60,000 nucleotides of DNA from Takakia lepidozioides (GCA_030704615.1 CM060733.1:29142001-29202000), one strand, 5' to 3'. Shown: positions 21,737 to 32,369, numbered from the stretch's first letter. Translations and numbers: made by a program. The notes: generated by a model not told the origin, from the sequence alone.

Positions 21737-24245
21737 GTGTTGGGGCAAGCAATGGATCTCAATTGCTTGACCTGGATTATCAGCTTAACTATGGCTGAAC
21801 AGCGCAGAGTACGGAGTACACTTCCCTCGATGGTCTCTCTGCCTACCGAGACGGTACACGCAGTGAGTGGGGGCGAGCATGTGAGGACCACGGGGTGCAG
21901 ACATCCATGGCACACGTGGGAGGTGCTCGAGGTTCAGAGGGAGTTGGCAGCCAAGGCGACGGTAATGGATGAGGTTGGGGATTTTTCTCGGGTTGAGGAA
22001 GTCCTCGAGGATGAGATGATGGGGCAGGATGAGGCCTTGTCATTGACTGAGCAGGTAGGGAGTACTGCTCAAGAGGTTGCAACATAGCAACCACTGGACG
22101 CGTCCTCTACCTCTAAGCCCACTGGATTTAAGGTTGCAGTTACGGAGGACAATTGGGAGCCTAATATTGGATCCATTGTCACCGGAGGAGAGAGACAACG
22201 TATACGGCGGTTCCTAAGGCTTACGGGAATTGCTTTGCCTTCAGTTTGAAGGACTTGGGAGCACTAAAGGGTTAAGAGATCCGTATTGAGTTAGCCACTA
22301 ACACGCCAATCTTTCGGAGACCCTATAGATACAGTGACATGGAGAGGTCTTTGATTCAGATGAGGACTCAAGATCTCTGGGAGGCAGGTTTGGTGGAGCT
22401 CTCTGGTGGAGAGTATGCTTCAGCCACAGTGATGCCAGCCAAGAAGGATGTCTATGGCAATTGGACGGAGAGACGTATGTGCGGTGATTACCGGCCTGTA
22501 AATCGTCAGACCAAGTCCGATAAGAATGCCATGCCAACACTAAAGGAGATCTTTGATGCCATCGGGCATGCTAAGGTCTTTAGCACTTTGGATTTACGAT
22601 CCGGATATCACTAGTTGCCGATCAAGGAGGCGGACAAGCAGAAAACGACATTCTGGGGGATCATTGAGCACGGCAAAGATTGCCTATATCAGTGGCGGTT
22701 CTTACCATTTGGGCTTAAGAACGCTCCTGCAAAATTTCAGAGAGCCATGGATAGGATTCTAGCAGGGGTGGCCTTTGCTCGGTGCTACATAGATGACATC
22801 ATCATCTTTAGAGCTACGGTGGAGGAGCATGAGAGACACCTTCAGGTGGTATTGGAGCGCTTGAGAGCGCACGGATTGAAGTTGCATCCGGGGAAGTGAA
22901 AGTTTTTCCACAACCAGATTGAGTATCTGGGTCATATGATATATCCTGGAGGATTGGGGGTACAGCAGACTAAGGTAGAGGCCATTGCACAAATTCCACG
23001 CCCCACGGATGTGAGCTTTCATGGTATTATAGACGGTTTGTCAAGGGATTTAGTGCCATTGCAAAGGCTATAACCAAGCTGACCAAGGTGGACCAGGAGT
23101 GGCAGTGGGAAGATGAGCAAGAACGAGTTTTTCAAGAGCTCAAGGCGAGGTTGACTCCGGCGCCTATCCTGAGACGACCTATCAGGGGGCGTCCCTTTCA
23201 GCTGCATACGGATTGGAGCATGCTGGGGCTTGGAGTGGTGCTCATACAGGTGGATGATGAGGGAAAAAAGTTCGTAGTGGCTTATGCTAGCCGCTCGAAC
23301 AACGCTGCAGAGACTAAGTATAGCTCATATGAGGGATAGTGTCTAGCTGCAGTGTGGGCCGTGGCACACTTCATGTGCTATCTATACGGCAATTTCTTCA
23401 CCCTTGTCACGGATCACCAGCCACTCAAGTGGTTGATAGAGTCAGACAAGCTTACGGGGAAGCTTGCACGGTGGGCACTCATACTCCAGGAGTATGACTT
23501 TCAGGTTGTGCATCAACCGGGTTTGGTCAATCAGGATTGAGTCGCAATCCATGCACGAGCCAGTAGGATGACACTGGAGCTCGGTGACATGGTGAGACGG
23601 ACGAGGAGATGGTGTCGGGATGACATGCATCTGCCTTTTTGTGTATCTTGGCATCGGGAGGTCAGGTTGGACCTACAACAAGGATTACTGTAGACGGGTG
23701 ATAAAGCCTTGATAGACCACCGCACCACTTGTCAGGATCATCCTGAGGCCGATGGCTTGGCAAAGAGAGTTGTTCAGACGGTGAAGAGGGGTTTGCGCAA
23801 GTATGGTTTGTAGATAGGACACCTAGGAGATTGGGATCTTCAGGTACCTTGGTTAGCCATGGGCTACAGGTTCAGCAAACAAACATCACTTGCCTCTTTC
23901 TCACCATATTTCCTTCTCTTTGGCCAAGAGCCGGATTTGCTTGCAGCCATTCGTAGGGACACAGTTCGAGTCCTTAACCTAGACGATCCGGGCGTGTGGG
24001 TACGTGCATGTGATCAGCGTGCATAGTTGTTCAAGAAAGTCATGCCCATGGCTTTTGAGAACCTTGCCATTGCACAGCACCGTGATACGTTGAGGTATGC
24101 CATTATAAGTGGTGGAGGATATCGTCCTGGGGTTCGGAGGTTTAGCCCTGGTGACTATGTTTATTTATAGTAGACTGCTCCTACGACCCTGGATGTCACT
24201 GCAGGGCGTGTTATTCTGAGGGTAGAGAGGTGTTGCCCTCATGAG
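21737..24245 (+). pseudogene. Ty3/gypsy pol remnant: pre-RT, RT, RNase H, partial integrase
   Basis: Plus-strand pol broken by many stops. The pre-RT region (GQAMDLNCLTWIISL; acidic DEVGDFSRVEEVLEDE) is followed by RT from about 22339: TVMPAKKDVYGNW, MCGDYRPVNRQT, FSTLDLRSGYH, in-frame TAG (22612-22614), FLPFGLKNAPAKFQR and the catalytic YIDD (22786-22797). A frameshift near 23010 leads into RNase H (LHTDWS, YSSYEG then a stop, TDHQPLKWL, LARWALILQEYDF). After 23690 only the later integrase core remains (HPEADGLAKRVVQTVKRGLRKYG) and the C-terminal part up to GDYVYL. The IN zinc domain and early core are deleted. The lineage is probably chromovirus-like, but I cannot fix it. Confidence 0.88.
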
Positions 24246-24253
24246 TCCTGATC

Positions 24254-24517
24254 TTGGAGGGTCGGGATGGCATGACTTGGAAGGCCCATGTGCGTAATTG
24301 TGCGCAATGTCACCTTCCCAATGTCGATGACAGAGTTGACCCAAACTTGGCAGTGGTACCTGCAGGTTTGAGATGCATGCTCTGTGGGTCTGCCAAAGGG
24401 GCAGCCACCATGCTGGTGTGTGATCGATGCTCAAGAGGTTGGCACATGGGATGTTTGACACCACCTCTTGAGAAGGTTCCTGATGGAGATTGGTTGTGTC
24501 CACACTGCTTGGGATAG
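24254..24517 (+). CDS. C-terminal PHD finger of the Ty3/gypsy pol
   Basis: The open frame starts in the integrase tail (GRDGMTWKAHVRNCAQCHLP, the position where chromoviruses carry a chromodomain) and runs directly into a PHD finger at 24374-24508. The eight zinc ligands follow C4HC3 order: CMLC, CDRC, a WHMGC His and Cys, and a final CPHC, with the PHD-typical Trp in GDWLCPHC. PHD fingers bind histone H3 tails, so the likely role was guiding integration to chromatin. The module is intact although the upstream pol is dead. It ends TAG at 24515-24517. Confidence 0.85.
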   Translation: MEGRDGMTWKAHVRNCAQCHLPNVDDRVDPNLAVVPAGLRCMLCGSAKGAATMLVCDRCSRGWHMGCLTPPLEKVPDGDWLCPHCLG

Positions 24518-24763
24518 TGGTAGTGGACATGACTAGACGCAGCTAACAAGACATAGGAGGCCAAGCTCATAGGAATCAAAATACGAGATCCCAAGCTCAA
24601 GTTCACAGGTTGCAAGACGACGACTAACGATGGGGCAACTCTTGCACCCGGCCTCTTGATCTATCGAGTTTGAGTGTAGTAGGGACAGTGGTGGAGGACT
24701 TAGTGAGGCTATGGTTACTATCACATCTTGTGGCTACCTGGATTTACAGGGACCTAAGCACCA

Positions 24764-24777
24764 GCTAGGGGGGCGAT
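24764..24777 (+). promoter_or_regulatory. Polypurine tract before the 3' LTR
   Basis: Purine-rich AGCTAGGGGGGCGAT lies immediately before the TGTGGTGG start of the LTR. This is the expected plus-strand primer position. Confidence 0.6.
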
Positions 24778-25262
24778 TGTGGTGGACTAGTGACTGCCAT
24801 AGTGGGCAGCCTAGCGACTGACTAGTGGTTGGACTAGTGGTGGACTAGTGGTATACTAGTGTGTGTTGTGCACATGTGTTGTGTGATTTTGGACAACGAT
24901 GTAATTGTATAGCGATATGTATGCGCATGACAGCTGTCAAGTTATTTCACCACTAGTGTGAAACTAGCTAGGAAATAGCTAGCTTTTACATATTGACATT
25001 TGGGATTGGCCCAAGTGTCAATCCAGGGGTCAAGGCAGATTAAGGCCCTGGAGTGGTTATCTTCATGGCAAGCGCGGGAGACTCATCTTTCTCGAGTTGA
25101 GCCTCACCGCACCTAGCTATGGCGCCGTAGTGTGGATTCCCCATGACGTGGGGTGCACTTGGCTTGACTCGTATATGAGTGATGAGTTTATATATGCATG
25201 AGTTTATGTTTCAGCTTTGTGAGCTCGCATGAGCTTGTGCTTGTATTCTTCTTCTTTATCAT
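24778..25262 (+). mobile_element. 3' LTR of the PHD-bearing gypsy element
   Basis: 485 bases starting TGTGGTGGACTAGTGAC. The same start recurs at 25263, which defines the right edge (ATCAT just before it). It contains a short GACTAGTGGT-type repeat near its 5' end, a TATA-like TTTATATATGC at about 25189-25199 and the CTCGAGTTGAGCCTC and CTTGGCTTGACT motifs shared with 19605-20000. Confidence 0.7.
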
Positions 25263-25445
25263 TGTGGTGGACTAGTGACTGCCATAGTGGGCAGCCAAGC
25301 GACTGACTAGTGGCAGCCTAGTGGTTGGGCTAGTGGTTGGACTAGTGGTGGACTAGTGGTATACTAGTGTGTGGTGTGCACATGTGTTGTGTGGTTTTGG
25401 ACAGCGATGTAATTGTATAGCGATATGTATGCGCACGACAACGGC
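25263..25445 (+). mobile_element. Partial second LTR copy, tandem to the first
   Basis: About 180 bases nearly identical to 24778-24940, with an extra GCAGCCTAGTGGTTGGGCTAGT-like block. Similarity ends near GTATGCGCACGACA. It may be the start of another element or the product of unequal recombination. Confidence 0.7.
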
Positions 25446-26335
25446 CAGGACTTAGTCGCAGCTATGAACATATAGCTTTGCCTAAGCTCGGCCACTACTG
25501 TTTGAAGTCAGGAATGCAGATGGTGAGGAAGCCAATGATTCAGCAATAATATGAGAGATGATTCGTGGAATCATAGTATTCCAGCCACCACTAATGATTA
25601 CCACGTAATACCGTACTCGGACAACCTCTACTGGATACTGAGGGACATGGGCTATATTGATGGAAGCCCATTTCGCTTAAGTCACCAGCCAACGGTTAAC
25701 ATTTGGCGACCATACTGGGGAGTAGCGGTATGTTGGGTTCCAGTGAACTCAAAGAAGGATGACTATTCGGTGATTTCTAGAAATCACGGAAGAACGAATC
25801 AGTAGAAGCAAATGAATGGAAATCATTCATAAATGAGTTCAATAGACTACTAGCAGCGATACAGCAAAAGAAACGTCCGACGGGCGCAAAGTGTGACCCC
25901 AGTTCGTGGAAGTTTAGTGAGGTACATTTGAATTTGGTGAGAAAATTTGATTTGAATTTAAAATTCAAAAACTAGTTGACCATTGATTCCGGTTTTGTCC
26001 AATGGCAATTCATACAATGTTCTACATATATTAGGCAATGCTTACTCGAACCTAAGACCTCTAAGTTATAACATTTCTAAGACACTACACACTAACCAAC
26101 ACATCTACGATACATCTATGTATCACAAAAATAGTCTAAGTATATATATATACATATCAAGATTTAGCTCCTGGTGACTGCCACTATCTCAATCCTATCA
26201 TTGTGTCATCGTAGATGGTGCAGATTATGAGTACTATGTAGGAGCTCTCACAGCTGGAATTTGCACCGAGACTTGTCCCCAGAATTCTTCAAGGACAAAT
26301 ATCTATCAAGGGCCTAAGTTCCGGCGCTGGGAGAA
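25446..26335. other. No gene recognised
   Basis: An 84-codon open frame at 25551-25805 (SIPATTNDYHVIPYSDNLYW) has no recognised motif and no flanking exon-like sequence. A TATATATATACATAT run lies near 26140. Nothing else is supported. Confidence 0.4.
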
Positions 26336-26371
26336 TGCGACGCTAGGGAATCGCAACGGCGTCGCCGGGAC
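26336..26371 (+). repeat. Left inverted-repeat arm around the rRNA fragment
   Basis: 36 bases from TGCGACGCTAGGGAATCGC to GTCGCCGGGAC. They match the reverse complement of 26909-26944 at 32 of 36 positions, and all four differences are transitions. Both arms are GC-rich, unlike the surroundings. Confidence 0.85.
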
Positions 26372-26373
26372 GG

Positions 26374-26542
26374 GCGGCACATCTGTTAAAAGATAACGCG
26401 TGTGTCCTAAGATGAGCTCAACGAGAACATAAATCTCGTGTGGAACAAAAGGGTAAAAGCTCATTTGATTTTGATTTTCAGTATGAATACAAACTGTGAA
26501 AGCATGGCCTATCGATCCTTTAGTCTTTCGGAATTTGAAGCT

Positions 26543-26585
<43 letters not shown>

Positions 26586-26608
26586 AGCCAAGCGTTCATA
26601 TTGACGTT

Positions 26609-26653
<45 letters not shown>

Positions 26654-26788
26654 GAATTCACCAAGTGTTGGATTGTTCATCCACCAATAGGGAACGTGAG
26701 CTGGGTTTAGATCGTCGTGAGACAGGTTAGTTTTACCCTATTGATGATCGGTGCCGCAATAGTAATCCAACTTAGTACGAGAGGAACC
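26374..26788 (+). pseudogene. Fragment of nuclear 25S rRNA (domains V-VI)
   Basis: Starts GGCGGCACATCTGTTAAAAG and ends AGTACGAGAGGAACC. It contains the conserved peptidyl-transferase stretch CCACAGGGATAACTGGCTTG, GACGTTGCTTTTTGATCC and the sarcin-ricin loop AGTACGAGAGGAACC. About 415 of roughly 3400 bases of a 25S gene are present, in the sense orientation, with a few changes (for example CGTGTGTCC for the usual CAGGTGTCC). The sequence on both sides is not rDNA, so this is an isolated fragment and not a working rRNA gene. Confidence 0.93.
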
Positions 26789-26908
26789 ACAACCCCAGCT
26801 CATGGGTCACAGTCGCGGCAGCCCAGCGATGCTTTTGCGACGACGGGGGGTCGCAATGCCTGGAAGAGGGAAGACAAAAAAAATAAAATTGACCCCCTGC
26901 GTTGCGAT

Positions 26909-26944
26909 GTCCCGGCGATGTCGTTGCGATTCCCTGGCATCGCA
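26909..26944 (-). repeat. Right inverted-repeat arm around the rRNA fragment
   Basis: Partner of 26336-26371, 32 of 36 matches in inverted orientation. The stretch 26812-26965 is GC-rich with repeated GCGATG/GTCGCAA motifs around an A-run (26876-26890). Confidence 0.85.
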
Positions 26945-26989
26945 GCCTCCCGGGGGCGTCGCACCAGCGGATGACGTATAGAAGTCATG

Positions 26990-28617
26990 GTTCATAAATG
27001 GACTCCGTCTTGAGTATGTAACCATGGTTAGTCATGCCCAACAACAACTTGGCTGAGGTAGTGACCACTGCACAAAGAGATTGGAACTGGGATTCCACCA
27101 AAGCATAAACAAGGACTCCAAGGATACTATGGAAGAAGATCTGATGAAGAAGAAAAACCCAAGCTAAAGAAGAAGGAGGTGATTGACAAAACCACCTTAG
27201 ACCAAAAGATAGCAGAGGCTGTCAAGAATTTCAAAGAAGAAGGTGCAAGAAAAACAACATGGTGTCATAAATCTTCAGCCTGTGAAGCCACCATTTGTAG
27301 CTACTTTCTGGTCGGAGACACCACACAAATGTTGGTGGAGCTTTTTGCCTTGACACCGGCCTTCCCTGCGACTTCAACCATAGTACCTACAATGGTTATA
27401 ATGAACTCTGCGTTGGCTGGGGTGTGGTGTATGTTTCTCATTAATTCATTATCTCTGATTGTGGGCATCTCTTGTAGTTCTTACTGTGTGCCATAAGTCT
27501 TCTGGGCCTTTGTGGACTTAATTTCTTCCCTTCCTTTCTTCTTCTACTGCCTTTTGAAGCCAAGAGTAGTTATGTCTGTTTAGTTGTAGCTTTGTGTGGC
27601 ATGAGATCTTGTGACATTCATACATGTGTCATTCTTTCTTTTGGCTGTCTTTATCAACGTCATGCATTCTATGACATCAATGGCAACCGGTGACTGAACA
27701 CTTAATACATCTAAGTGGATTGTTATCAGCACAAGCACCATGGGTAAGTTGCAGGCTAAGTTGCAGTTGAAGCCATGACCAGGATCTTGTGGGATGAGTG
27801 AATCTCCCAAACAAGGATTGCTTAAGCACGATCATCACTGGGAGTTTTCATCTTCTTTTCTATAGTATTCATCTCACACTATTTGCTATGGACACAATTG
27901 TTGTCCGGAGGGGATAAATGTAGATGTCTGTTTTCAACCTCCTCCATGGCTTGCTGGCTATTCCCCCACACAAGGGAGAAACCCTTCCATGTCTGTCAAG
28001 TACTTTGTCACTATTACTGTTCACTGCATAGACAAGTGCATTATGAGTGAGTGTTTGTTGGTTGATAATGGCAGGTTCCCAGCAGATTATCTTGAATACA
28101 CGAAATTCATAGCTGATCGGCAATTTAAATGAGCACTTGGTCTCCTCCAAACTGCCTCTGACCAACTGACAGGGACCAACTGACAGGGAATATATGCATA
28201 CTGACAAACCTACGTTGATTTTTCACGTCTCAGTGTCACTCTCCCTCCCGAAGTAACAGGGTTGGGTGAGGAAGTGGTGAGGACATGCCCTGCAGCTGTT
28301 GGATTGGACATTTTGTACATTTGTTTCTGTGTTTAGACATCAGTAGGTGTATGATGTCAACACTGCACCGTACTGCGCACTTCGTAATACATAGCTTGAA
28401 ACCAGCTTGAAACCAGGCTTTATTTGCAGATGTGAGTGTTCAGTAAGGGAGCAAGTACTTCCATGACTCTGTGTCTCTCTCTTGCTGGTATGCTTAATGC
28501 TGGCAGTGGTGTAATCAGGGCACCATCACACTGGTAATAACAATGGTGGTATCCAGTTAGTTTAGTGTCATTATGCTACCACAACTCTCTCAATGTTACA
28601 CTTTTTGGACCACACAA
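26990..28617. other. No gene recognised
   Basis: Several short open frames on both strands (for example 27179-27496 plus, 27869-28207 minus) lack motifs, splice context or repeats that would support them. Base composition is near even. I see no RNA gene. Confidence 0.4.
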
Positions 28618-28785
28618 GTATCAATCTGCTATATGTGAGCAGCCCAAAAGTTAGACCAGGGCTTTAGGGTCAGCCTTCAGATTTTAAAAGTTGGTGAAAA
28701 GAGGTGCAGGAACAACGTTCTTGATATTCCAGCAGAGGGTCAGTCTCTGGTGAGAATACCCCAGACAATGTCTTGTAAGGAACAG
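28618..28785 (-). mobile_element. LINE-A 3' region fragment, minus strand
   Basis: The plus strand reads TATCAATCTGCTATATGTGA, then a diverged GGGCTTTAGGGTCAGCC and GAGGTGCAGGAACAACGTTC. These align in order with the minus-strand LINE-A copies at 39380-39540 and 45185-45360. It is older and more diverged than those copies. Confidence 0.6.
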
Positions 28786-28959
28786 AAATAGAGACAAAGG
28801 GAGTACAACAACATCTGCAAACTATAAGCCACCATGATAATTTCTGTGGGTTTGCGTCTGTAGACCCCGCAGCAAACATGTCCTAGTAGGTGCCAATCTT
28901 AGTACAGGCCTCCTATTTGCTCTCTTACAGCCAATGGCATCCAGTTTGCAACATCAATT

Positions 28960-29030
28960 TCCAGTCAAATTGGGTTTGGGTTCTACGGCCACAAGGCTAC
29001 GGCAAACCAAGTCTCATGAGTACATTCTCT
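28960..29030 (+). mobile_element. LINE-A 3' terminus, plus strand
   Basis: Contains ACGGCCACAAGGCTACGGC and CTCATGAGTACATTCT, the terminal module of the LINE-A family (compare 35430-35490). It lies 175 bases from the oppositely oriented fragment at 28618-28785. Confidence 0.6.
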
Positions 29031-29767
29031 GTCCCCTACACGTCATGGGATGTCTGTGCAGGGAAACCTTTTCTGGAAATTGGTGGGTTCTGCACTCAAA
29101 GTTGCAGGTCCAGAGCAAGTAGAGTGCCAAAAATCAAAGCTGATTTTGATTGACACAGGCGAGATGTTCACTCCATATGCATGGGCGGTACAAACTTGGC
29201 TAAACCTCCCCTTTTTGGTGGCCAGAGTCCACATTAACCTGTGTGTTGACTTCATTGTTTGAGATCTTTGCATCTCCCAGATCATTTCATAAGCATACCT
29301 GTTTCAGCAGGATCTCTTCAACTCAATCTGGTGATTGCATGAACTGACCCTTGAAGTGTCCAAGTACTCACATGGGTGGACAGAACAAGTGTAGCTATCA
29401 GGAGATCAATATCCCTCATTATGAGTGACCTGTAGAGCTGGACATTTGGGGTGAGATGAGACTCTGGGGCCAGTTATATTTTAAATCTTCCAAAGATGAG
29501 CCTGTTCCCGTGCTGCTTCACGAAGAGAAGCCCGGGGGCGGACCAGATGATGGCAGATGTTCTGTGTATAGTGCAGGTCTGAGGAGAAAATGGCCAAGTC
29601 TTCTGCACTAGCAAGTTGTTGAGCAAGAGTCGGCTAGTCTTTGGGAGACATGAACTGCTCGCCCTGGTAGCCTACAGTCTGGTGAGCTAGTCTGGAAAGT
29701 CCTGAAGAAGACCCAAACTCTATAATGGGACTACCAAAGGAGTTCCAACAGATTTCAAAGGTTCATT
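29031..29767. other. 3' flank of the DYW PPR gene, no gene recognised
   Basis: The overlapping open frames 29043-29285 (minus) and 29050-29262 (plus) have no motifs. The 3' UTR of the PPR gene probably lies here, but I see no clear polyadenylation signal. Confidence 0.35.
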
Positions 29768-32176
29768 TCACCAGTATTCCGCACATGAACAAACCCCATC
29801 TTGGAAGTGGTGAAAGCGGTTGGCATCCCGTACAACAATAGCTCGCCCAATAATCTTTGAGATGAACTTCGTGGCCGTATGGCAGTCACCACACACTCTA
29901 AGGTTCTTGATGACACGGACTTGTGTGCCAGGGGGCGTACTGATGAGCCCAAAGGCAATGGCCAGCTTCTCACTGTGGTGGTGAAGAGAAATTTCTTTTT
30001 GCTCCTCCACCACATCATGCAATACAAAACGTGTGTCAGGCACATACCCGACCTTCTTCATCTGCACAGACAATCTCTTCAGCTCAGCATGTATTTCCTC
30101 AATTCGTGGATGCGACGAGTCCTCCACCATGAATGTATGCACCTGTTTGTCAACCTCTATGCAGCTGTATCCTGCCTGCTTCCTGACCCCTCTGTCCCTC
30201 ATCATTTTTCTCACTGTTGCAGTATCATCCCACCTGCCGGCAGCGGCATAGATGTTCGACAGTAGCACATAAGTTGCAGCCTCCTGTGGATCCAACTTGA
30301 GAAGGCGTGTTGCCGCACGTTCTGCCACCTCCACATTCCCATGAATCCTGCACGCACCAAGCAATGCCCCCCAAGTCGAACCAGCTGGTTCAATTGGCAT
30401 GTTGTTAATGAAGTCCTCTGCCTCATTCAATCGTCCTGCACGGCCAAGAAGGTCCACCATGCAGCCAAAATGCTCCACTGTAGGAGTGAGGCCATGATCT
30501 TGAATGATGGAATTAAAATAGTGAAAGCCTTCATGCACTAGACCCCCATGGCTACAGGCGGAGAGAACACACGTAAAGGTGATATCCTTTGGTTTTAAGC
30601 CTTCCTGTTTCATTTGGTCAAATAGTTGCAGGGCCTCCCTCCCACACCCATGCTGAGCGTATCCTGCCATCATGGCATTCCATGAGACCACATTCCATTT
30701 AGCCATATTATCTAACATTTGATGTGCATCCTTTATGCTTCCACATTTGGCATACATGTCCACAAGGGAACTCTCCAAAATGATATTGGGCTTAATTCCA
30801 GCTTTCATGATGTCAGCATGTACCTCTTTGCCCTTTTCCAGTGCTGCCAGGCTGGCACACGCCTTGAGAACACACACGAACGTGACATGGTTGGGCATCA
30901 CCCTCTCCTGTGTCATTTGTTTATACATCTGCACAGCCTCCCTACCACACCCATTCTGAGTATATCCTGCAATCATAGCAGTCCACGAGACCACATTTCG
31001 TTCATTCATATTGTTGAACACTTGAAGCGCATCCTTTCCACTCCCACATTTAGCATACATGTCGACAAGGGTATTCTCCAGAATGATGTTTGGCGCAATC
31101 CCTGCTTTGATGATGTCAGCATGGACCTCTTTGCCCTTTTCCAGGGCAGCAAGGCTAGCACATGCATTGAGAACACAAACAAATGTGACCTGGTTGGGTC
31201 GCACCCCTTCCCGAATCATTTGCTCATAAGTCTCCAAGGCCTCCCTACCACACCCATGCTGAGCATAGCCTGCTATCAGCACACTCCATGAGACCACATC
31301 TCGCTGAGTCATATTGTTGAACACTTCATGTGCGTCCTTCATACTCCCACATTTGGCATACATGTCAGCAAGGGCAGTCTTCAGAATAATATCTGGCATG
31401 ATCCCAGCATTGATGATGTCAGCGTGGACCTCTTTGCCCTTTTCAAGGGCTGCAAGGCTTGCACATGCCTTCACAATGCAAGTGAAGGCAACAATGTCAG
31501 GTGTCACCCCTTCCTGTATCATTTGCTCATAGACCTCCAAAGCCTCCCTACCACACCCATGCTTAGCATATCCTGCTATCATTATAGTCCAGGTAAACAG
31601 ATCACGGAAAGGTATGTTGTCAAACACTACGCGTGCATCCACCAAGCTCCCACACTCGGCATACATGTTGACAAGGGTCTTGTGTAGAAAGATATTTGGC
31701 TTGAACCGACTTTGGATAATGTGGGCATGCACCTGCTTTCCCTCTGCTAGGCCTTTCCTTCTGATGCACTCCTGCAAGACACAGACGTAAGTATTTGAGT
31801 CTGCCAAAATCCTTCCTTGGTTCAAAATATGCAATGCCTCTTTCAGTTGTCCTGTTTTACATAATGTCTCCACATCCCAATGAGTGCCAGTTGAGTTCCT
31901 TTGGAATTCCTCTCTTGTCTCTCTTCTGACAGCAGTAGTCATGGTGGAGGTGCCTGATTCAAACAACTGTGCTGTTGCTGCTTCCAGATGACCATCTGTC
32001 CACGCTGGTTTCTTGTAGCTATCAATCCTCAGTGCCTCATTGTTACTTGTGTGCTTGACATCTGGTCCTCTGGTAGTGATCTGCGCACACAATCCATCCC
32101 TCCTTAAGCTCTTCCTGCTTTCACAATACATACCACACCTTGGTGCAAGTAGCTGACACAACAGCACATAACTCAT
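29768..32176 (-). CDS. PPR protein, PLS class with E and DYW-type deaminase domain
   Basis: Intact single-exon gene, 802 residues from ATG at 32176. It would bind organelle RNA in a sequence-specific way and deaminate a target C to U. Residues 1-100 are basic and Ser/Thr-rich, a possible plastid or mitochondrial presequence. PLS repeats run from about 110 to 600; four nearly identical blocks contain ACASLAALEKGKEVHADI, NMYAECGS/DMYAKCGS and VVSWxxMIAGYxQxGCGREA. The E region follows (EHFGCMVDLLGRAGRL, GACRIHGNVEVAE, LLSNIYAAAGRWDD). The DYW domain has HSE (734-736) and CGDC (762-765), the catalytic zinc site, plus HHFQDGVCSC near the end. The last three residues are EYW, not DYW. Absence of introns is usual for this family. 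The target RNA cannot be inferred by eye. Confidence 0.93.
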   Translation of the reverse strand: MSYVLLCQLLAPRCGMYCESRKSLRRDGLCAQITTRGPDVKHTSNNEALRIDSYKKPAWTDGHLEAATAQLFESGTSTMTTAVRRETREEFQRNSTGTHWDVETLCKTGQLKEALHILNQGRILADSNTYVCVLQECIRRKGLAEGKQVHAHIIQSRFKPNIFLHKTLVNMYAECGSLVDARVVFDNIPFRDLFTWTIMIAGYAKHGCGREALEVYEQMIQEGVTPDIVAFTCIVKACASLAALEKGKEVHADIINAGIMPDIILKTALADMYAKCGSMKDAHEVFNNMTQRDVVSWSVLIAGYAQHGCGREALETYEQMIREGVRPNQVTFVCVLNACASLAALEKGKEVHADIIKAGIAPNIILENTLVDMYAKCGSGKDALQVFNNMNERNVVSWTAMIAGYTQNGCGREAVQMYKQMTQERVMPNHVTFVCVLKACASLAALEKGKEVHADIMKAGIKPNIILESSLVDMYAKCGSIKDAHQMLDNMAKWNVVSWNAMMAGYAQHGCGREALQLFDQMKQEGLKPKDITFTCVLSACSHGGLVHEGFHYFNSIIQDHGLTPTVEHFGCMVDLLGRAGRLNEAEDFINNMPIEPAGSTWGALLGACRIHGNVEVAERAATRLLKLDPQEAATYVLLSNIYAAAGRWDDTATVRKMMRDRGVRKQAGYSCIEVDKQVHTFMVEDSSHPRIEEIHAELKRLSVQMKKVGYVPDTRFVLHDVVEEQKEISLHHHSEKLAIAFGLISTPPGTQVRVIKNLRVCGDCHTATKFISKIIGRAIVVRDANRFHHFQDGVCSCAEYW

Positions 32177-32369
32177 AGAAAAGACACATCATCCTGACCT
32201 GCAAGACACTATTTTCTATGCTGAATCAGTAGCAAGAATTAAAAACCAAGTGTATTGGTGTATAAGTGTGTGAAGGGAGAGAATATAGATTCCCAACGGA
32301 AAACCAAACCTATCAGGTCAGGCGTGGGGTTTGAAACAACATGTGAAAGTTCCACTGCCACTCGATGTT
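32177..32369. other. Upstream region of the DYW PPR gene
   Basis: About 190 bases of non-repeat sequence between the PPR start codon and a LINE fragment. No TATA box is obvious. The native promoter may be short or may extend into the LINE copy. Confidence 0.3.

Noticed and set aside
26374-26788. Part of a working rDNA repeat
   Set aside because: Only about 415 bases of 25S are present, flanks are not rDNA, and inverted arms enclose it.
27179-27496. 105-codon plus-strand open frame
   Set aside because: No motif, no homologous pattern I recognise, and no support from splice sites or neighbours.
30719-31687. Long plus-strand open frames (up to 190 codons) opposite the DYW PPR gene
   Set aside because: They are antisense reflections of the PPR repeats: they recur with the repeat period and show the same strings each time.
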